A program made the translations under genes and the position numbers. 64,000 nucleotides of DNA, taken from the NCBI RefSeq assembly GCF_043641665.1, contig NC_092195.1, positions 19,566,774 to 19,630,773 on the forward strand. Direction: 5' to 3'. The notes beneath the pieces were generated by a model, which was not told the DNA's origin, searched no databases, and saw only the letters and a list, made by a program, of their open reading frames with translations. The DNA comes from Enoplosus armatus (taxonomy: Eukaryota; Chordata; Actinopteri; Centrarchiformes; Enoplosidae). Shown here piece by piece: positions 49,770 through 62,884 of the stretch (positions are counted from its first letter, which is position 1; every line of letters starts with the position of its first letter).

Positions 49770-50367
49770 ACATTAGAGTCATGAAGGAAAAGACAGATCA
49801 CACACATGCACAAACACTCGCACACTGACACACACATGAGTGCCATGACTAGCTCCAACCTGAGCATAATTGCCTCATGAATGCTAATGCATCATGCTAA
49901 TGCAGAAACACTGCAAACTAACTGCTCCCCTCTGCACTGCTGCCTCATGGGCTCACAGGTGCTGGCTGGCCTTACCTAACTTACTGTGTGTGTATTAGTG
50001 TGTGTGTGCATGTGTGTGTGTGTGTGTGTAGGTGTCTGTGTAGGTGCGTGTTTGTGGATGATATCACCTTGCATATGGTTGCAGGGCCATGTGTGGTTGA
50101 GGATGTGTTTTAACCAGGATTTTTAGAGCTGCACACCTACACCTGCCTCACCGAGTAACTGAAGTGAGGGTACATTAGAGAAGTGCTTCCCATCCTCCAT
50201 AATTGACACACTTAAAGCGTCCTGTTTGGCCACATAAAAATTCTGGTGTGATACTTCACTTGCAGCAAAGTGACTAATTGAAACTTAAAATCCAAATCCA
50301 GCCTGAAACACTGTAAATCTTTAAGAGTTTGTTTTGTGAAAGCAGGTTTTAGTGATCGCAGTAGGAC

Positions 50368-50835
50368 TGAAATGAATGATTATTTTCGACTGATTGTTTA
50401 GTTAGTAAAATGGCCGTCGCAATTTGCCAGAGCCAGGTGACGTCTTCAAATTGAACAGTCTGAAACCAAAAGAGATTCAATGTATCATCATATAAAAGAG
50501 AGAGACGCTGAAATGATTAATTGATAATCAAAATAACTGGCTATTGTCTTTCGATCTGAAATGGTGAATCACAATTTCGCAGAGCCCAATGTAAAGTCTG
50601 GAAATTGCTCGTTGTGTATAGGGTATATGCATAATGAGATAAGACAGAATATAGATGCAAGTAATGATCATTTTCATTATTGATCGATCCAGCAATGGTG
50701 TTTTAGATTAATAGTTTAGTCTTTAATATGTCAGAAAATTATGAAAAATGGTTACCACAATTTCTCAGTCTTTGAAAAGATTGTATATTTACAGTGATTA
50801 TAAAACAGAGAAAAGCATTTGAGAGGCTGAAGCTA
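50368..50835 (+). repeat. Two or more 'AATCGATTAAT' family fragments in a row
   Basis: 'GGACTGAAATGAATGATTATTTTCG' with 'AATTTGCCAGAGCCAGGTGACG' marks one copy; 'GATGCAAGTAATGATCATTTTC' with 'AGTTTAGTCTTTAATATGTCAG' and 'AAAACAGAGAAAAGCATTTGAG' marks a second from about 50655. The arrangement suggests insertion of one into another. Confidence 0.65.
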
Positions 50836-52897
50836 ATTAATACTTAATGATAAATGACTTCAAATTGTCAGGATTTATTATATATAAACGTAAGATTTCT
50901 ATGTCAGTTTCTCAAAGCAGCTCTTCCACACCTACATTTAACATTAACATGAGGGTAAACATCCTTTGCGGAAGCAGAGGAGAGCGCACTCTGCACATCC
51001 GCAGCAGCCTCGATGGACCAGACTGCAGTGCCGCCACAGGACATGCTGTGTTTAAGTGAGGGGCATAGCTGCGATTATAGATGCGTATACCCCTACAGCT
51101 GAATGATCACACTTTCAAGCTGTTTGTATGCCTATGTACGCCTACCTTTGAGTGAAATCAACAAGTTCACGCCCACTCTCTGGGGGCTGTTGAAAGGCAT
51201 TCTGGGAGACGCAGGGAATCACTGACTGAAGTGGAAGCAGACGAGAAAGTGGGTACACCAAGTTGATGACAAAAGCATTGCACATCACAGATGGATGATA
51301 TAACAGTGTCAGAGTATCAGAGGGGGGCTGTTCCTTAAAATTTCAGCAAAGCACTTCTGCGTTTATTTTGGGTGGTATTTATCTCGGAGTTTAGCGTCTT
51401 AAAAGGCAGTGTAGTCGATGATTTAGTTACCGTCCCTTGTAGCCTGATGGGGATTTTAGCTCACTTGTGGTAGCCGGGCCCGCTGTGCTCATTCCCGATG
51501 TGGTGGAGGAGGTGGATCGTCTGCAGCTTCACCATCCATCATGGTTGTTTTATGAGTCAGCTGTGATTAATCTGATAACTTGTGGTCAGGCTTTCAGTGT
51601 CCCCCAGAGAACGAGCTGGAAATGGGCTGCGTACGTAGACAAACGGCCTTGACTGCACCCCCGGATGTTGGGGGATTTCACCAGCGGCTTGTGGAGAGTC
51701 TCAGGTGTTGACGTCATCACCGGGGACGTGGGTACAAATGGCTGTAATGACTGTATTCTCAGCACACAACAACCTTCAGGAACAAACACTATTGTATTTG
51801 TCCTGTACAGTGACTCCTCTTCCTGGAGCTCCTCCGCCGTGATGTGTCTGGTTACAGGTGTGGTGATTCAACACCTGTGTGTCTGTTAGATCTAAAAACT
51901 GCAGCACACTCGTGCCAAAACCTGGCGAATGACGCGACAGAGCACCATTAGTTATTAAGTCAAAAGTAAGGGCCTTTTTAAAATGTTAAATGTCTAATTC
52001 TAGAATGACCTATTTGTCGTCTAGCAGACGTTTTAATTAAAAGTTTCAGTTTGAATGGTGACATGTGGCTGACCTTGTTGGGCTCAGTGCTGGCTGTTCC
52101 CACGTCAGCTGGGAATGTAGACAGTTATTCTGGAGCAGACTGGAAGCTTTTTAGAGTCAATCACATGCCCTACGCAAAGACAAAGTAGAACACTTTGGGG
52201 GTTTTCACTGGTTCAGTTTAAGTGACTTTCTGGTTTTGTTTGTGTATTTTTGGATGGCCTCACTACTGAATGGAAAAAAACAAACTTTTATATGCAAATC
52301 TCTCACAGCTGCCGGATATGTGGACTAATATAGTTTTAATCTGGCACATTGCTCTTGTGCCATCGGCTCCTATAATTTATAAACTGTCGAGTAAGCTGGT
52401 AGTGGTTTGACAGTACACCGAGATTATGAATCTCCTATTGACCGAAATGTACTCGTATTGCAATTTTCAATAAATACATTGAGTCTCTATAATCACCTTA
52501 TAATTATTATAATTAAGAATGGCAACAACAACTACAGATGTCACAATCAAGTTTTTTGGCCTCGATTCAAGTCCTTTTAATATTGAGTATCTGCTGATTC
52601 TGATGCTTATATATATACGACATAAGCTTAAATTATTGATATGATATTATTGAAAGATAAACTGGGAGAACGTGAATAAAATTGACGTGAAGCTGTCAGC
52701 TTGAAAGAAGACTTTAACCAGACAACAGAGAAGTTTTGTTCTGGCCTGCCATCAAGTTACTCATGGAGTTAATAAACTGATCTGATGTGACCTGCTGCCG
52801 CTGCCATTTGTCATTTTAAGCGGTGAAAGCGACGGTCAGCGACGGATAAAAACGAGAAGCTGCTACCTGAAGGTTTTGTGCTCTTTGCTAACAGGAA

Positions 52898-52951
52898 ATA
52901 AGGAGGAGCGGTAACAGATTTGTTATAAGGAGGAGCGGTAACAGATTTGTT
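52898..52951 (+). repeat. Perfect 27-bp tandem duplication
   Basis: The unit beginning ATAAGGAGGAGCGG and ending GATTTGTT occurs twice without a mismatch (52898-52924 and 52925-52951). Confidence 0.97.
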
Positions 52952-53394
52952 AGCATCTGAGCTTAGTGAATTTGTGAATTTTGCCAACCTCAGTTTCTGA
53001 ACTCAAATTATTTTTCACATTCACACACTCTAGTTTTCACTCACATGTGAAGTGAAATGCTGCTCTGTGGAGGAGAGCAGCGCTGCAACACTAAGCAGGC
53101 TGAGGTCGACAAAACACAGCAGAGTTCAGTAAAGAAAGGACTGTCCATTAAAATATGTCAGCTCACACACAGATCTGATCGTCTCAGGACATCTCTGACT
53201 ACAGCCAACGACATCTGATAAGGTTGAGATGAAACGCTGGATTTTTGTTGACATTGATGTTGTTCTATAAAATGACAGTAATAGAGGATTTTAGTCATCA
53301 AATTAAAATTTCTTTAGGTCCATCTTAAATTTCTCCATGATATTTAGTGGGCAGCAACTTAGCGACGTCTTTGTTAACTTTGTTGTTATCAGAA

Positions 53395-53460
53395 TCAGAA
53401 TCAGAAATACTTTATTGATCCGCGGGAGGAAATTGTACAGTACCGTAACTTGCATGTAAA
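53395..53460 (-). mobile_element. 3' tail of a fish retroposon, inverted
   Basis: 'CAGAATCAGAATCAGAAATAC' followed by 'TTTATTGATCCGCGGGAGG' is the reverse complement of 'GGGATCAATAAAG-TATTTCTGATTCTGATT'. That phrase is a frequent 3' end of LINE- or SINE-type elements in teleosts. The plus-oriented equivalent is at 60010-60060. Confidence 0.6.
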
Positions 53461-53965
53461 AGCATTTAGCGACAATGAGTGACATTTTACAGCCACTGAA
53501 AAAAAGCCATAGTGTTCACTCCCATGTTAGTACAAGTACAGCTTGTAGTAATTAGTTATTTAGTCCAAATAGTTTTGATCATAGTGCTCGCCTTACACAG
53601 TGCAACCCCTCAATTATATTCATGTAATGACTTTATCTGGTATCTTCCCACAACTTTTTTGTCTCTTTTTTTCCTGGGAAGACACTTGGCAGCAGTGATT
53701 GTTGTTACAAAGATTGTTTGTTGACTTGTTTTTGTCGATTCTGCTTGCCAGTGTCAGTGTCTCAGCAAAGCAGAGCGGCCACTGTTCAAACTGAAATTAT
53801 TTACCAAGCGGTTAGTCACGGCTCTCAGGCCTGGAGTTGTGTACGACTGGCGCCATGAGAGCTGAAAATGCTCCTCGCTGGACCGACACCTTCCAGTTGG
53901 CTGTTAGGGAGGTGCAGCTCTGTGAGGCCTGTTTTTTCTCAGTCATGTTAACCACCTTCAGCTAG

Positions 53966-54465
53966 GGGTGCAACGGTACACAGAATTCACGGTTCGGTAT
54001 GTAACACAGCGGGGGTCACGGTTCAGAACGTTTTCGGTACAGCAGGGCAAACTAAAAAATTATATTTTTATTTATTTAAAAAAATGTAAACAGGGGCTCA
54101 TTGGCCTTAATTCTTACTGTAACAGTTAAAGCACTCACATACTGGCATATTGTCAATAAGAAAAAAGGAAGGCACATTGTTGCTGGGCTCAAGCACTTCC
54201 TTCCAGTCTGGATCCTCCAGCTCTGGTCTCTCATTTGTCATTTGAAGGCAGCGACACTACATGAGCTTTGCTAATCTGGCTAACCAGGCTAACATGACTA
54301 GCATGCTATAGCTGATTGCATCAAGTGGTGCGCTGCCAAAACGTTCTGGGTGAAACTCACACTGTGCGAGGCGTTGTCGTCATTTGGAAAGTAACTGTTT
54401 GGGTCACATATTGTACTGAACGTCCTGTACCAAAGTTTGGGTCGAATACACGCACCGTTACACCT
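53966..54465. mobile_element. hAT-like non-autonomous transposon, about 500 bp
   Basis: Starts GGGTGCAACGGTACAC and ends with the rough inverse (GCACCGTTACACCT). Inside the left end is 'TTCACGGTTCGGTATG', and near the right end 'GTCCTGTACCAAAGTTTGGG', both parts of a fish repeat I recognise as hAT-like. I could not confirm an 8-bp target duplication. Confidence 0.6.
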
Positions 54466-56845
54466 CCACCCTCAACAGATGGGTCCCACTGCTGCACATA
54501 CATGACAGCAAAACATTATGTTTAATTTACGCCTTCTGAAGCTGTCACTGAGAAACATTACACCACTGTTTCCATGGAAAGGGGATCATTATCGCTTAGA
54601 TCAGATCGACTAATTATACAGTTGATAATCTTTTGAAAGAAATATTCAAAGTGGCCTCGCAGGCCGGCAGCGTCGGGACTCACAGAGCAAAGAAACATGT
54701 GTGATATCTGTGAGATGTCTCACAATTGTCCTCATTCACAGTGACTGTCACTATCTGCTTCACAGTTACGATGAGAGCATATGGTGTAATAAACTGAGAG
54801 TGCATGATGTAATCAATAACAACATTTACATATCACTGTACACGCACACTCATTCACCCGATCAGTATTGATTTAACTTTTTATTGATTATTCCTCATAG
54901 TTACTTCATAGAAGACGTCATTTTACAGAATTAGTGTTTTTAGCTTTTTTGCACATTGTGTTTGCCTGTTTGGTTCATTTACTAAATTAAATTTTACTGC
55001 AGTGTTGCGTCGTGTTTTGTCACTGGGAGGTGCCAGTTTTCTCCGGTTTGAGGCAGGTTCAAATGTCAGAATTCACATTTTTGGTCCCAGACTCCTAAGA
55101 CCATATCTTCATCAAGTCCTGTTTGTATTAGTGTCGGTATTTATGAGTATGTTGCTAGTACTCCTGAATGCTGCTGAGAGTTTTATCTGCTACTGTTTTT
55201 AATTTCATAAATATACTATGCAGTTAAGCATACTTGTATTTGTCTATGATTTAACTCACTGGCTGCTGGATGCTCAAAATGTCAAGCAACAAGTAATTAG
55301 ATGACTGAGACTGAGATCCGGTTCTGTTATTTTAATTTAACTGATTTAGTAAGTAACCACAATGAAATATGGACCTGCTATGTCTCTCCCATGTTCTCTC
55401 TTTTCTGTCTTTTTCAAACAAAACTCTTATCCCTAGTTTCAACCAGGTAGAAAATTACCAAATGCTTGTTTATGTTTGTTGGGGAAGAAATATCCCATCA
55501 GGATGAGGTAGTGTTAACCGGCGAACTGGAAATGTTAAAGGGACATTCCACAGATAAAATAAACCACGATCAGTGCACTCACACTGAGGAGTAATACTTC
55601 GAAAACAGCTGTGTGATGTTGTTGTGGCTCTGCAGGAGCTCTGTTAAAACATACAGGCAGAGAGGGTGTAACAAAAGAGCTGCATTATGGGAATCGCTGC
55701 AGTACCCCAGTCTGTCGCATGTGTGTGTGTCTAGTGTGTGTGTGTGTGTGTGGGGGGGGGCTCAGTAACTCTGTGTGCAGAGTGGTATCTGTGAGATGCA
55801 GTATGTGACGGGCAGAATAATCAATATCAATGTAATTTTAATATTGAAAGTAACACTACTATTAACCATTCAGCTGTGCAAGATGATTCCTGCTGGTGGT
55901 AGTTTTTACTGAGCGGATCAAACTTCGGGTTAGTCACACTTTAAATAACTTTAGTCAACAATGCAACAAACCATTTTGCAGGATGATGTAGTGAAAGCAA
56001 TACAGCTGATTTTGTGGGTCATAAGAATGTAACCTCTTAGTGCAGCTACAGAGGAGAGGCTGTGAAATGGGCTGCCATCAATGTCTTTTTAAAAGAAGTC
56101 CATGTTTTCTGCACCTCACACCACCTCAAATACTCAAGGAAGTCTCCTGATGTTCGGTAATGGCTGTTAAAGGGTGTCTGTCTTCAGGAATTGGAGCAGG
56201 ATGTTATGCAGGGAGATACTTTATAAAAGTAGGCCAGTTGGACCAGAGCACCTCAGAAGCAGTTGTTGTTACTTATCGTCACTGAGAATGAGACAAAGGC
56301 TTTGGGGGGGGTGACACTTTAAAGTTCACATCTGTCGCAGGTTGCTGAAGTTGAACTGTTGGAGGTTTTATGATGGAATAGAAAAATCTGAGGAGTTGTG
56401 ATGTGTTATGTATTCTTACTGACATGATGTAACAACTAAATATTCACTGTTGTCGAGGGCGTGAAGGTCATGAGATTTCTACATCCCTGGTTTGTGCAGT
56501 GTTGTTGAAATCTGCTGTTTCTGTCTGCGGGAGAGTCGATCGTGTCATGCCGAAGTTTTCGGATACTTGGAGGAATCACAACCCACAGAGAAGCCTTTGG
56601 AAACTGAGTCATGATCATCAGAGCCTTTACTCGGGTGTTCCCAAACTCAAGGACTCTCCAAGTCGATTACTGTTAACTGCATTCAAAGCAGCTTTAAAAC
56701 GGTCGTATGTCAGCCTACCCCCTGAATTCCTCCTCTATGGGAACCAATTACTTTTTCCTTGATGAAGCAGGAATTTCTATTAATTCCTGTCCTGTCTCGT
56801 GAACACGTTGGATTTCTTAATATTCTTTCATAATAGGTCCACAGA

Positions 56846-57110
56846 TCTTGGTTCCAGATTCTCAAATGAGATAATTTGCTGCTTTCCTGTGTCATACTTT
56901 ATAGTAAATTGAATATTATTTGGTTTTGGACTGTTGGTCAGACAAAACAAGACATTTAATGAAGTCATTTTGGTATCTTGAATATTGCAGTGGGCATTAT
57001 AATGTTTTATAATCCAAACAAAACTGAAACGATTAGTTTTCTCTGTTTTATTTAATTTTAAATTGAATATCTTTGACTTTTGGACTGTTGGTCAGCCCCA
57101 CTATTTGCTT
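56846..57110 (-). repeat. Inverted 'AATCGATTAAT' family fragments
   Basis: 'TTGGTTCCAGATTCTCAAATGAG' and 'TTTGGTTTTGGACTGTTGGTCAG' are complements of the GAACC and AACAGTCCAAAACC blocks. The second block recurs at about 57075, so two fragments are present. Confidence 0.6.
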
Positions 57111-57775
57111 TAGCAACAACAGCTGGCCTTCAATTTGCTTTGTAATAAATTTCGTATTGCTCATTCTTACTGTACATTGACAACGTTCAATGTACAACTT
57201 CCATTGTAACTCAGGAATATGACAGTGGGTAGTTTTTGTGTTGTTTCTTTATTGTGGGTTTTAATGGCCTTAAATCAGTTTGAACTGAAGTTTATTGTTT
57301 AAGTATTCTGGACTACAAAATGAAAAAAAAAATGCACTGAATGAAAAGGGCTGATCTTAATGTGCCTTGTTTGTCTTTGTTAAGATGCAATGTGTTTTGT
57401 TAAAGTATGCAGCGACGGTTCAGCCCACCAAACACCAGATTACTCAACTCTGGAGATAAATCGTTATGACATTATGTAGTGTCATTCTGATGAGAGTTAA
57501 TGGAAGCATGGGCCTCCTATAATACTCCTCACTCCACACTATCATCTGAAAACTAGGCTGCATTAATGGATTTTTATTTTTAAACCAGTTTTATTCCACC
57601 ACCGCATCACTGTGTCAGGACCAAGGGCAGTGCATTGACCTTTATGGACAGAGTTCACCGCAGTGACGGCTCTGCCAGCTTCGCCCCAGTCCATATTAGA
57701 ATACAGAGCCATACTGTTGCTGCTGCTACTGCTGCTACATGCCCTTATGCACTGGCACATTTCCCAGCATGCTTC

Positions 57776-57970
57776 GGGAGGGGGGGGGGTGAATAGAGAT
57801 GAGAGGCAGGGTTGAGAACGGGGTTAAAGAAGAGAAACAGAGGGTGGGTCGGAGAGAAAACGGTGGGAGATGGAGGAAAAGAGGAATGAGAGTGAGGCGA
57901 GTGATAAAGGGAAGATGGAGGGAGGTGGAGGAGGAAGATAGTGAATGAGGAAGAGGAGATAGAGAGTAGA
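57776..57970 (+). repeat. Purine-rich strand-asymmetric tract
   Basis: About 195 bases that are nearly all A and G on the plus strand, beginning with a run of ten G and ending GAGATAGAGAGTAGA. TATAAAA follows at 57976-57982. Confidence 0.85.
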
Positions 57971-58397
57971 TTCATATAAAAACCACCGTGAGACGACAGC
58001 CGACCAACGGCGTCAATATGGATGCCAGCCAGCAGGATTGACTGACTCTTTGTGTTATTTTACAGAAAAACACACAGGACACACACAAAAACAAAGGTCT
58101 AAGTAGGAACCGCAGGAACAAACGTCTTTTCTTTTCTCCCCTTGGTTTTTATTTTGCTTTCTCTCTTTTCAATGCTGCAGTGCTATTCTGAGAGAGACGC
58201 TTCAGCCCCCGCACTGCCAGAGAGGGAGGGAGTGAATGGATGGAGTGAGGAGAGATAGTGGTGGTGGATGTGTTTGGGGGGGGGGGTATGTAGTAGGGCT
58301 ATATAGTCGAAATCAAGATTTTAATAATCCAATATTGGCACATGTATGCATAATCATGTGTACAATAATCAATGCCGTGGACTCTGTTGCTCTTTTA

Positions 58398-58660
58398 GGG
58401 CTGCACTAACGATCGTTTTCATGATTGATTAACCTGTCAGTTACACTTACTATTAATTGATGAATCGTTTGTTCTATAAAATAATAATGATAATAATGAA
58501 AAATGCACTTGTGACCAACAGTCCGAAAGTCCAAATGAATGAAATTTGAAATGACTGAAAACAGGCAGAAGTAAACTGTTGCATTAGAGGAGCTGTTAAC
58601 AGTGAAAGTTTACAATAATCAGTTATCAGTGTCTGTCTTAATCGACTAATTGTTTCATTA
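58398..58660 (+). repeat. 'AATCGATTAAT' family copy
   Basis: Runs from 'AGGGCTGCACTAACGATCG' to 'TTAATCGACTAATTGTTTCATTAATATAC', with 'GTGACCAACAGTCCGAAAG' inside. Nearly full length. Confidence 0.75.
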
Positions 58661-59307
58661 ATATACTCTCTATATTTTGTTATTTTTCCAGTTACAATTA
58701 GCTTGGGACTATGAAATTGACAACAGAACTACAATGATAACATGATATGATAATTATCACAATACCATTCCACAACTTACATGTTACAAAGAAACCCATG
58801 AATTTCAAAATATCACCCACCCTTAATATACTGTAAACATGAAGAGCGACATACAGGCAGATATTTCTAAAAATCATTTCAGTCAAAATTCAAGAAGATT
58901 TGAATATTGCAGTCTCTCTGTAACCAGAGGTTATCTGTTCCATATGTACTTTCTCAACTATAAATTGTCAGATTCATTGTAAATGAAGCACAATATGGCA
59001 GAGAGTCGACAGACTGGCAACACATCTCTGAATGTTTGAATCACTCAGGGAAGCATTACTCATACATTTAGGTTTTGTAACACGGTGCTTAAAATAACTG
59101 CATTTTGAAGTAGATTTTCTGTGGGATTACTGCAGTTTGTATAAATTACTGTAGATCAGATGCAGAGCGTGCTGTTGGTGGAGTGTAGTGTACCGAAAAA
59201 CGGCCCACAAAGGAAATGAAAGAGTTTCTCAGATCTGCAAAACATGAACCAGGTCCAGGACGATCTCTGAAAACCAAAGATTCTGCTTTTTCTTTGTGAA
59301 GTCTTTC

Positions 59308-59565
59308 GGCATTAGTGCTGAAATGGTTATTCGATTAGTCGATTGAAAGCAAAAATGCCAAATGTTCACTGTTCCAACTTCTTTAATGTGAATAATTACT
59401 GGTAATCTTTGTTGTCTGTTGTAGTAAACTGAATGTCTTTGGGTTTTTGACTGTTTGTTTGACAAAACAAGACATTTTAAGATGTCAATAACTGAACAAT
59501 TAAACAGTTAATCAAGAAAATAGTCTGCAGATTAATCGATAATGAAAATGATTGTTAGTAATTGG
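59308..59565 (-). repeat. Inverted 'AATCGATTAAT' family copy
   Basis: Starts 'TTATTCGATTAGTCGATTGAAAG' and ends 'CAGATTAATCGATAATGAAAATG', with 'TTTGGGTTTTTGACTGTTTG' inside. Nearly full length, opposite in orientation to the 58398 copy only 650 bases away. Confidence 0.75.
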
Positions 59566-59709
59566 AAGTGGCATCCCAAAGTCACAGTTTGACTGTTGAT
59601 CTGTTAGTACAAGTAGACTGCAAAAAGGTATATTATGAAACATTTGTACATACTGTATACTATGGAAATGGGGCCCATCTATAGTATACCATCTAGTATA
59701 CCATAGTAC

Positions 59710-59945
59710 TCTGGCAGACACTGTTGGCAGGGAGGCAGAGCAGCAGGCATATGGGCAGCAGCACAAATCCATACATGTGTGGAGTACACATAGCAAGACA
59801 AATGGCCAGGCTCAGCAGGAAGACAGGGCCAGCAGCAAGATCGAGTGGGACCTGCAGGGGTTTATGCAGACACAGGCATGTAAGCCAGAGACCATGCAGG
59901 CATATATAAGAAGACAGGAAGACAGGGTGGACAGACAGGTTACTG
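59710..59945 (+). repeat. Decayed CAG/ACAGG-rich tandem-like sequence
   Basis: Repeated words GGCAG, CAGACA, CAGGAAGACAGG and GACAGACAGG at irregular spacing give short open frames on both strands. It looks like a worn simple or minisatellite array. It lies next to the retroposon tail at 60010. Confidence 0.45.
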
Positions 59946-60009
59946 TCGTGTCTGGAAGACATAACAAAGGCCGTAATTCTTTCTCACTGTGTGGGCTTGG
60001 CTGCTTTAA

Positions 60010-60062
60010 CAACTCAATTCCCCTTTGGGATCAATAAAGTGTTTTTTCCATCTATCTATCAT
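60010..60062 (+). mobile_element. 3' tail of a fish retroposon
   Basis: 'CAATTCCCCTTTGGGATC' then 'AATAAAGTG' and a short (ATCT)n end. It is the same tail type as the inverted one at 53395-53460. Confidence 0.6.
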
Positions 60063-61747
60063 CTGGAAATTTATGTAAACGAACAGCAAATTCCATGTAA
60101 GAAGTGTTTTGTTAGGAGGTGTAAACAGGGCTGGCAGTAGTTTCAGTGTTATTTGCTTATGTTGTATTATATTCATGAACACGTCGTTGCACTTTCTCAC
60201 AGTAGGTTTGACCCGCATGCAAAAATTCTTAATTTAGAAAAACAAGCAGGAATGTTCTTTGATAAACACAGTCATAATGAAATGAAAATCCCATTACTTT
60301 GACTTCCTGGAGGACAGTGTTATCTTTAGTGTTACCACACAGTGTACCAGTGTAAAAACAAAAATAAAGCCAGCCAATAAAACTGTCACAGAGATGTCTG
60401 TCAGTCCCTCCTCTGCCCCTCACATCCTGTTTTAACGAGGGAGAACATCAGATTAAGGAAGAAGAATGTTTTGAATATATTCATAAATTCCTCATTTAAA
60501 GTATGTGTTTTAGTGTACTGTTCATTTAGAATTTGCAGTTTTATTGGCTTCATTGGCTGTTTCATTTGTGTTAAATTCATTATCAAGTAAAGTTAAGTCT
60601 TAAATGAGCTTTTTCTGAAACCGGCAGCTGCTCCATGTTTGAGTGTGTGCCTCTGTATTTGTGTCCACACATTCATCATTTGATTGTCTCTATTTTGTTT
60701 TTATTTTTATTGAATTAATGCAGTTATTGCCTCGAAAGCCAGCAGAAGTTCAGCTTGTCAGCGGGGGGTTCTTAATTACGACATCTGAGGAAACGGGTCG
60801 GAAAAGCCCCCGGAGGGTTGAGATACACTGATGTGAAGCCAGGCTGTCGGGGCAGCAGAGAGGACCAGGCTATTTAGGTTACTGTGATTCAGGAAATAGT
60901 TCCTGTCAACTCCTCAACCCTGGAATCAGAACATCCTGTTCTCCTCCACTTACACTGATCATGTTCCTGTTATGGAAGAGAAAACGCCCTTTCTGTTGTT
61001 CACTACTTAATAATCTCTACCTTTTTTATGGTCAGCCTCTGATGTCTTGTTGCATGTTTTGTCTTTGAAACTGCAGCTCTGATGCTTCAGTCAGCTGCAG
61101 GTGATGTTGTTGCTCCAGGGACTGATCTCATTTCTGTTTGCTTTGGAGAGAACCAGCTCGACGAAGGATTTGAAATATTAAAGTACTTTTCCTTCGTGGA
61201 GGGGAGATAACAGACCAGGAGGGTCTGATCTTTGACATATAACGATGACCTGCGATGACAAGCAACTCTTTCTCTCTTCTCTCTCATGATGGAGGATCTT
61301 CCCTGGAAACAAAAACAGTTTCTAAAATTACAATCACTCAAACGTCATTGCTGATGAGATGAAACACCGGCTGTCTGAACTGCTCTCCTTTATCGAGCTT
61401 CATAAGCATTTAATGAAATTGATTTTGCCCATGATATGTAAACATGCACATATTTAAAATGCATTCCTGTGAGGCACATGCAGGAAGTGATAGCGACAAA
61501 GATGCATTTCCAAAAGGACTCGTACTCATATAGCACATATATATTTATAACAACAGTACCATAGACTTTACTAGACATCACGGGCCAAAGGTCTTTCAGT
61601 ACATATAGTTTCTGGCATTAAATATATGTACTAAATAAAAAAGAGTAAGAAAACATCAATATTGGGGTTGTGAGATTGTTTCCTGACAGCAGTGTTATGT
61701 AGGGCCCCTCCCATTCCTGGCGCTGCAGGCCTCATTCTGTAAACAGA

Positions 61748-61780
<33 letters not shown>

Positions 61781-61918
61781 TCTGTGGTCTCCCTTTCCTC
61801 TGTCCTTCTGTCAGATGAGTCCATATGGCAGCTGTCATGTCGCCTGCTCTCTTTTTATCAAAGTCAGATCACGGCTGCTCCCATCTCCTCTGTCAGCTGA
61901 TGTTTTATATATATATAT

Positions 61919-61919
<1 letters not shown>

Positions 61920-61962
<43 letters not shown>
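61920..61962 (+). repeat. (GT)n microsatellites, 61.7-62.2 kb cluster
   Basis: About 21 GT units here, with a CA array at about 61747-61772 and another GT array at 62144-62175: three dinucleotide arrays within 430 bases. Confidence 0.95.
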
Positions 61963-61963
<1 letters not shown>

Positions 61964-62142
61964 GTAGGAACTAGTATACGTGCTGTACATCCGTCAGTAA
62001 AGCAGAATTTCAGGTTTAATCAAGCATTAAGGAAGCTGTGCTGAAAGCTGCTCAAGGCATGAGTATTATATAAAATTACCCCCAACCTCCCAGCCTAAAT
62101 CACGTCCTGCACAAATTTCCTTTGTGCTCAAATTAAATTCAG

Positions 62143-62177
<35 letters not shown>

Positions 62178-62884
62178 CGACACAGGATGTGACCCAGCTA
62201 AATGTCTGAAGCAACATTAAAACGTTGTCCTCGTTCACCTGTGTGGTTTTCTGTGGAGTTGAACATCGCAGAGCAGCTGCGGTGGTGAGCGTGAATGAGC
62301 CGTGTGCAGTTCACTGACATCACATTACCGGATTTCTGGGTGTTGGAGTCAAACGTTTTTAAATACTCGTCTCTTGCTGCCATTTTGAGGTACAAACCAG
62401 AATTTAAAAACAGCAGAGTTGGTTTCTGATTCAGTATTGCAGCTTTAAATATGTCTCGATGTTCCTGTCACTCACCTCAGTAAACTGCTGTAAATTAGAT
62501 AAACTGTGAATTGCTGTTGTTGTTTTGTTGCTATAATTTAGATTTTTCATTACAGATAAAAATCTAGTGTGACATTTTTCTTTCACATACAGGGGTGATG
62601 CTTTAAAGTCATAAATAACCTTTTTACTGTAGTCATTCATGCTTTGAACATAAATAGGTAGAACAATTTGTTGCTATTGATTGGAAAACACGAAAGGCTG
62701 CGACTCCATCTTACAGCCTCGTATCGAAGTCTGTGATCCTATAGTAGTTTAGCTCAGGTTGAACAACAACAAAAAATATACTGAAAAACTACAAATAGTT
62801 ATAGTTATGTAGATATGTGAAACATGTCCAGCAGACTAAATGCATCCTTACGAACGCTCTGCATGTTGTGTTCCTCTCTTGCAG

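Larger units (their letters stand above)
49492..62884. other. Presumed long intron or intergenic DNA, repeat-rich
   Basis: No convincing exon was found in 13 kb. If the exon at 49416 is real, this is its first long intron; long 5' introns are usual for vertebrate developmental and neural genes, but that is only analogy. The region holds transposon relics, at least five 'AATCGATTAAT' copies, a 27-bp tandem duplication, a 190-bp purine tract and several GT arrays. Confidence 0.4.

Noticed and set aside
51467..51652. 61-codon plus frame starting VAGPAVLIPDVVEEVDRLQ from a GTG
   Set aside because: No ATG start, no family match, and no clean acceptor with donor around it.
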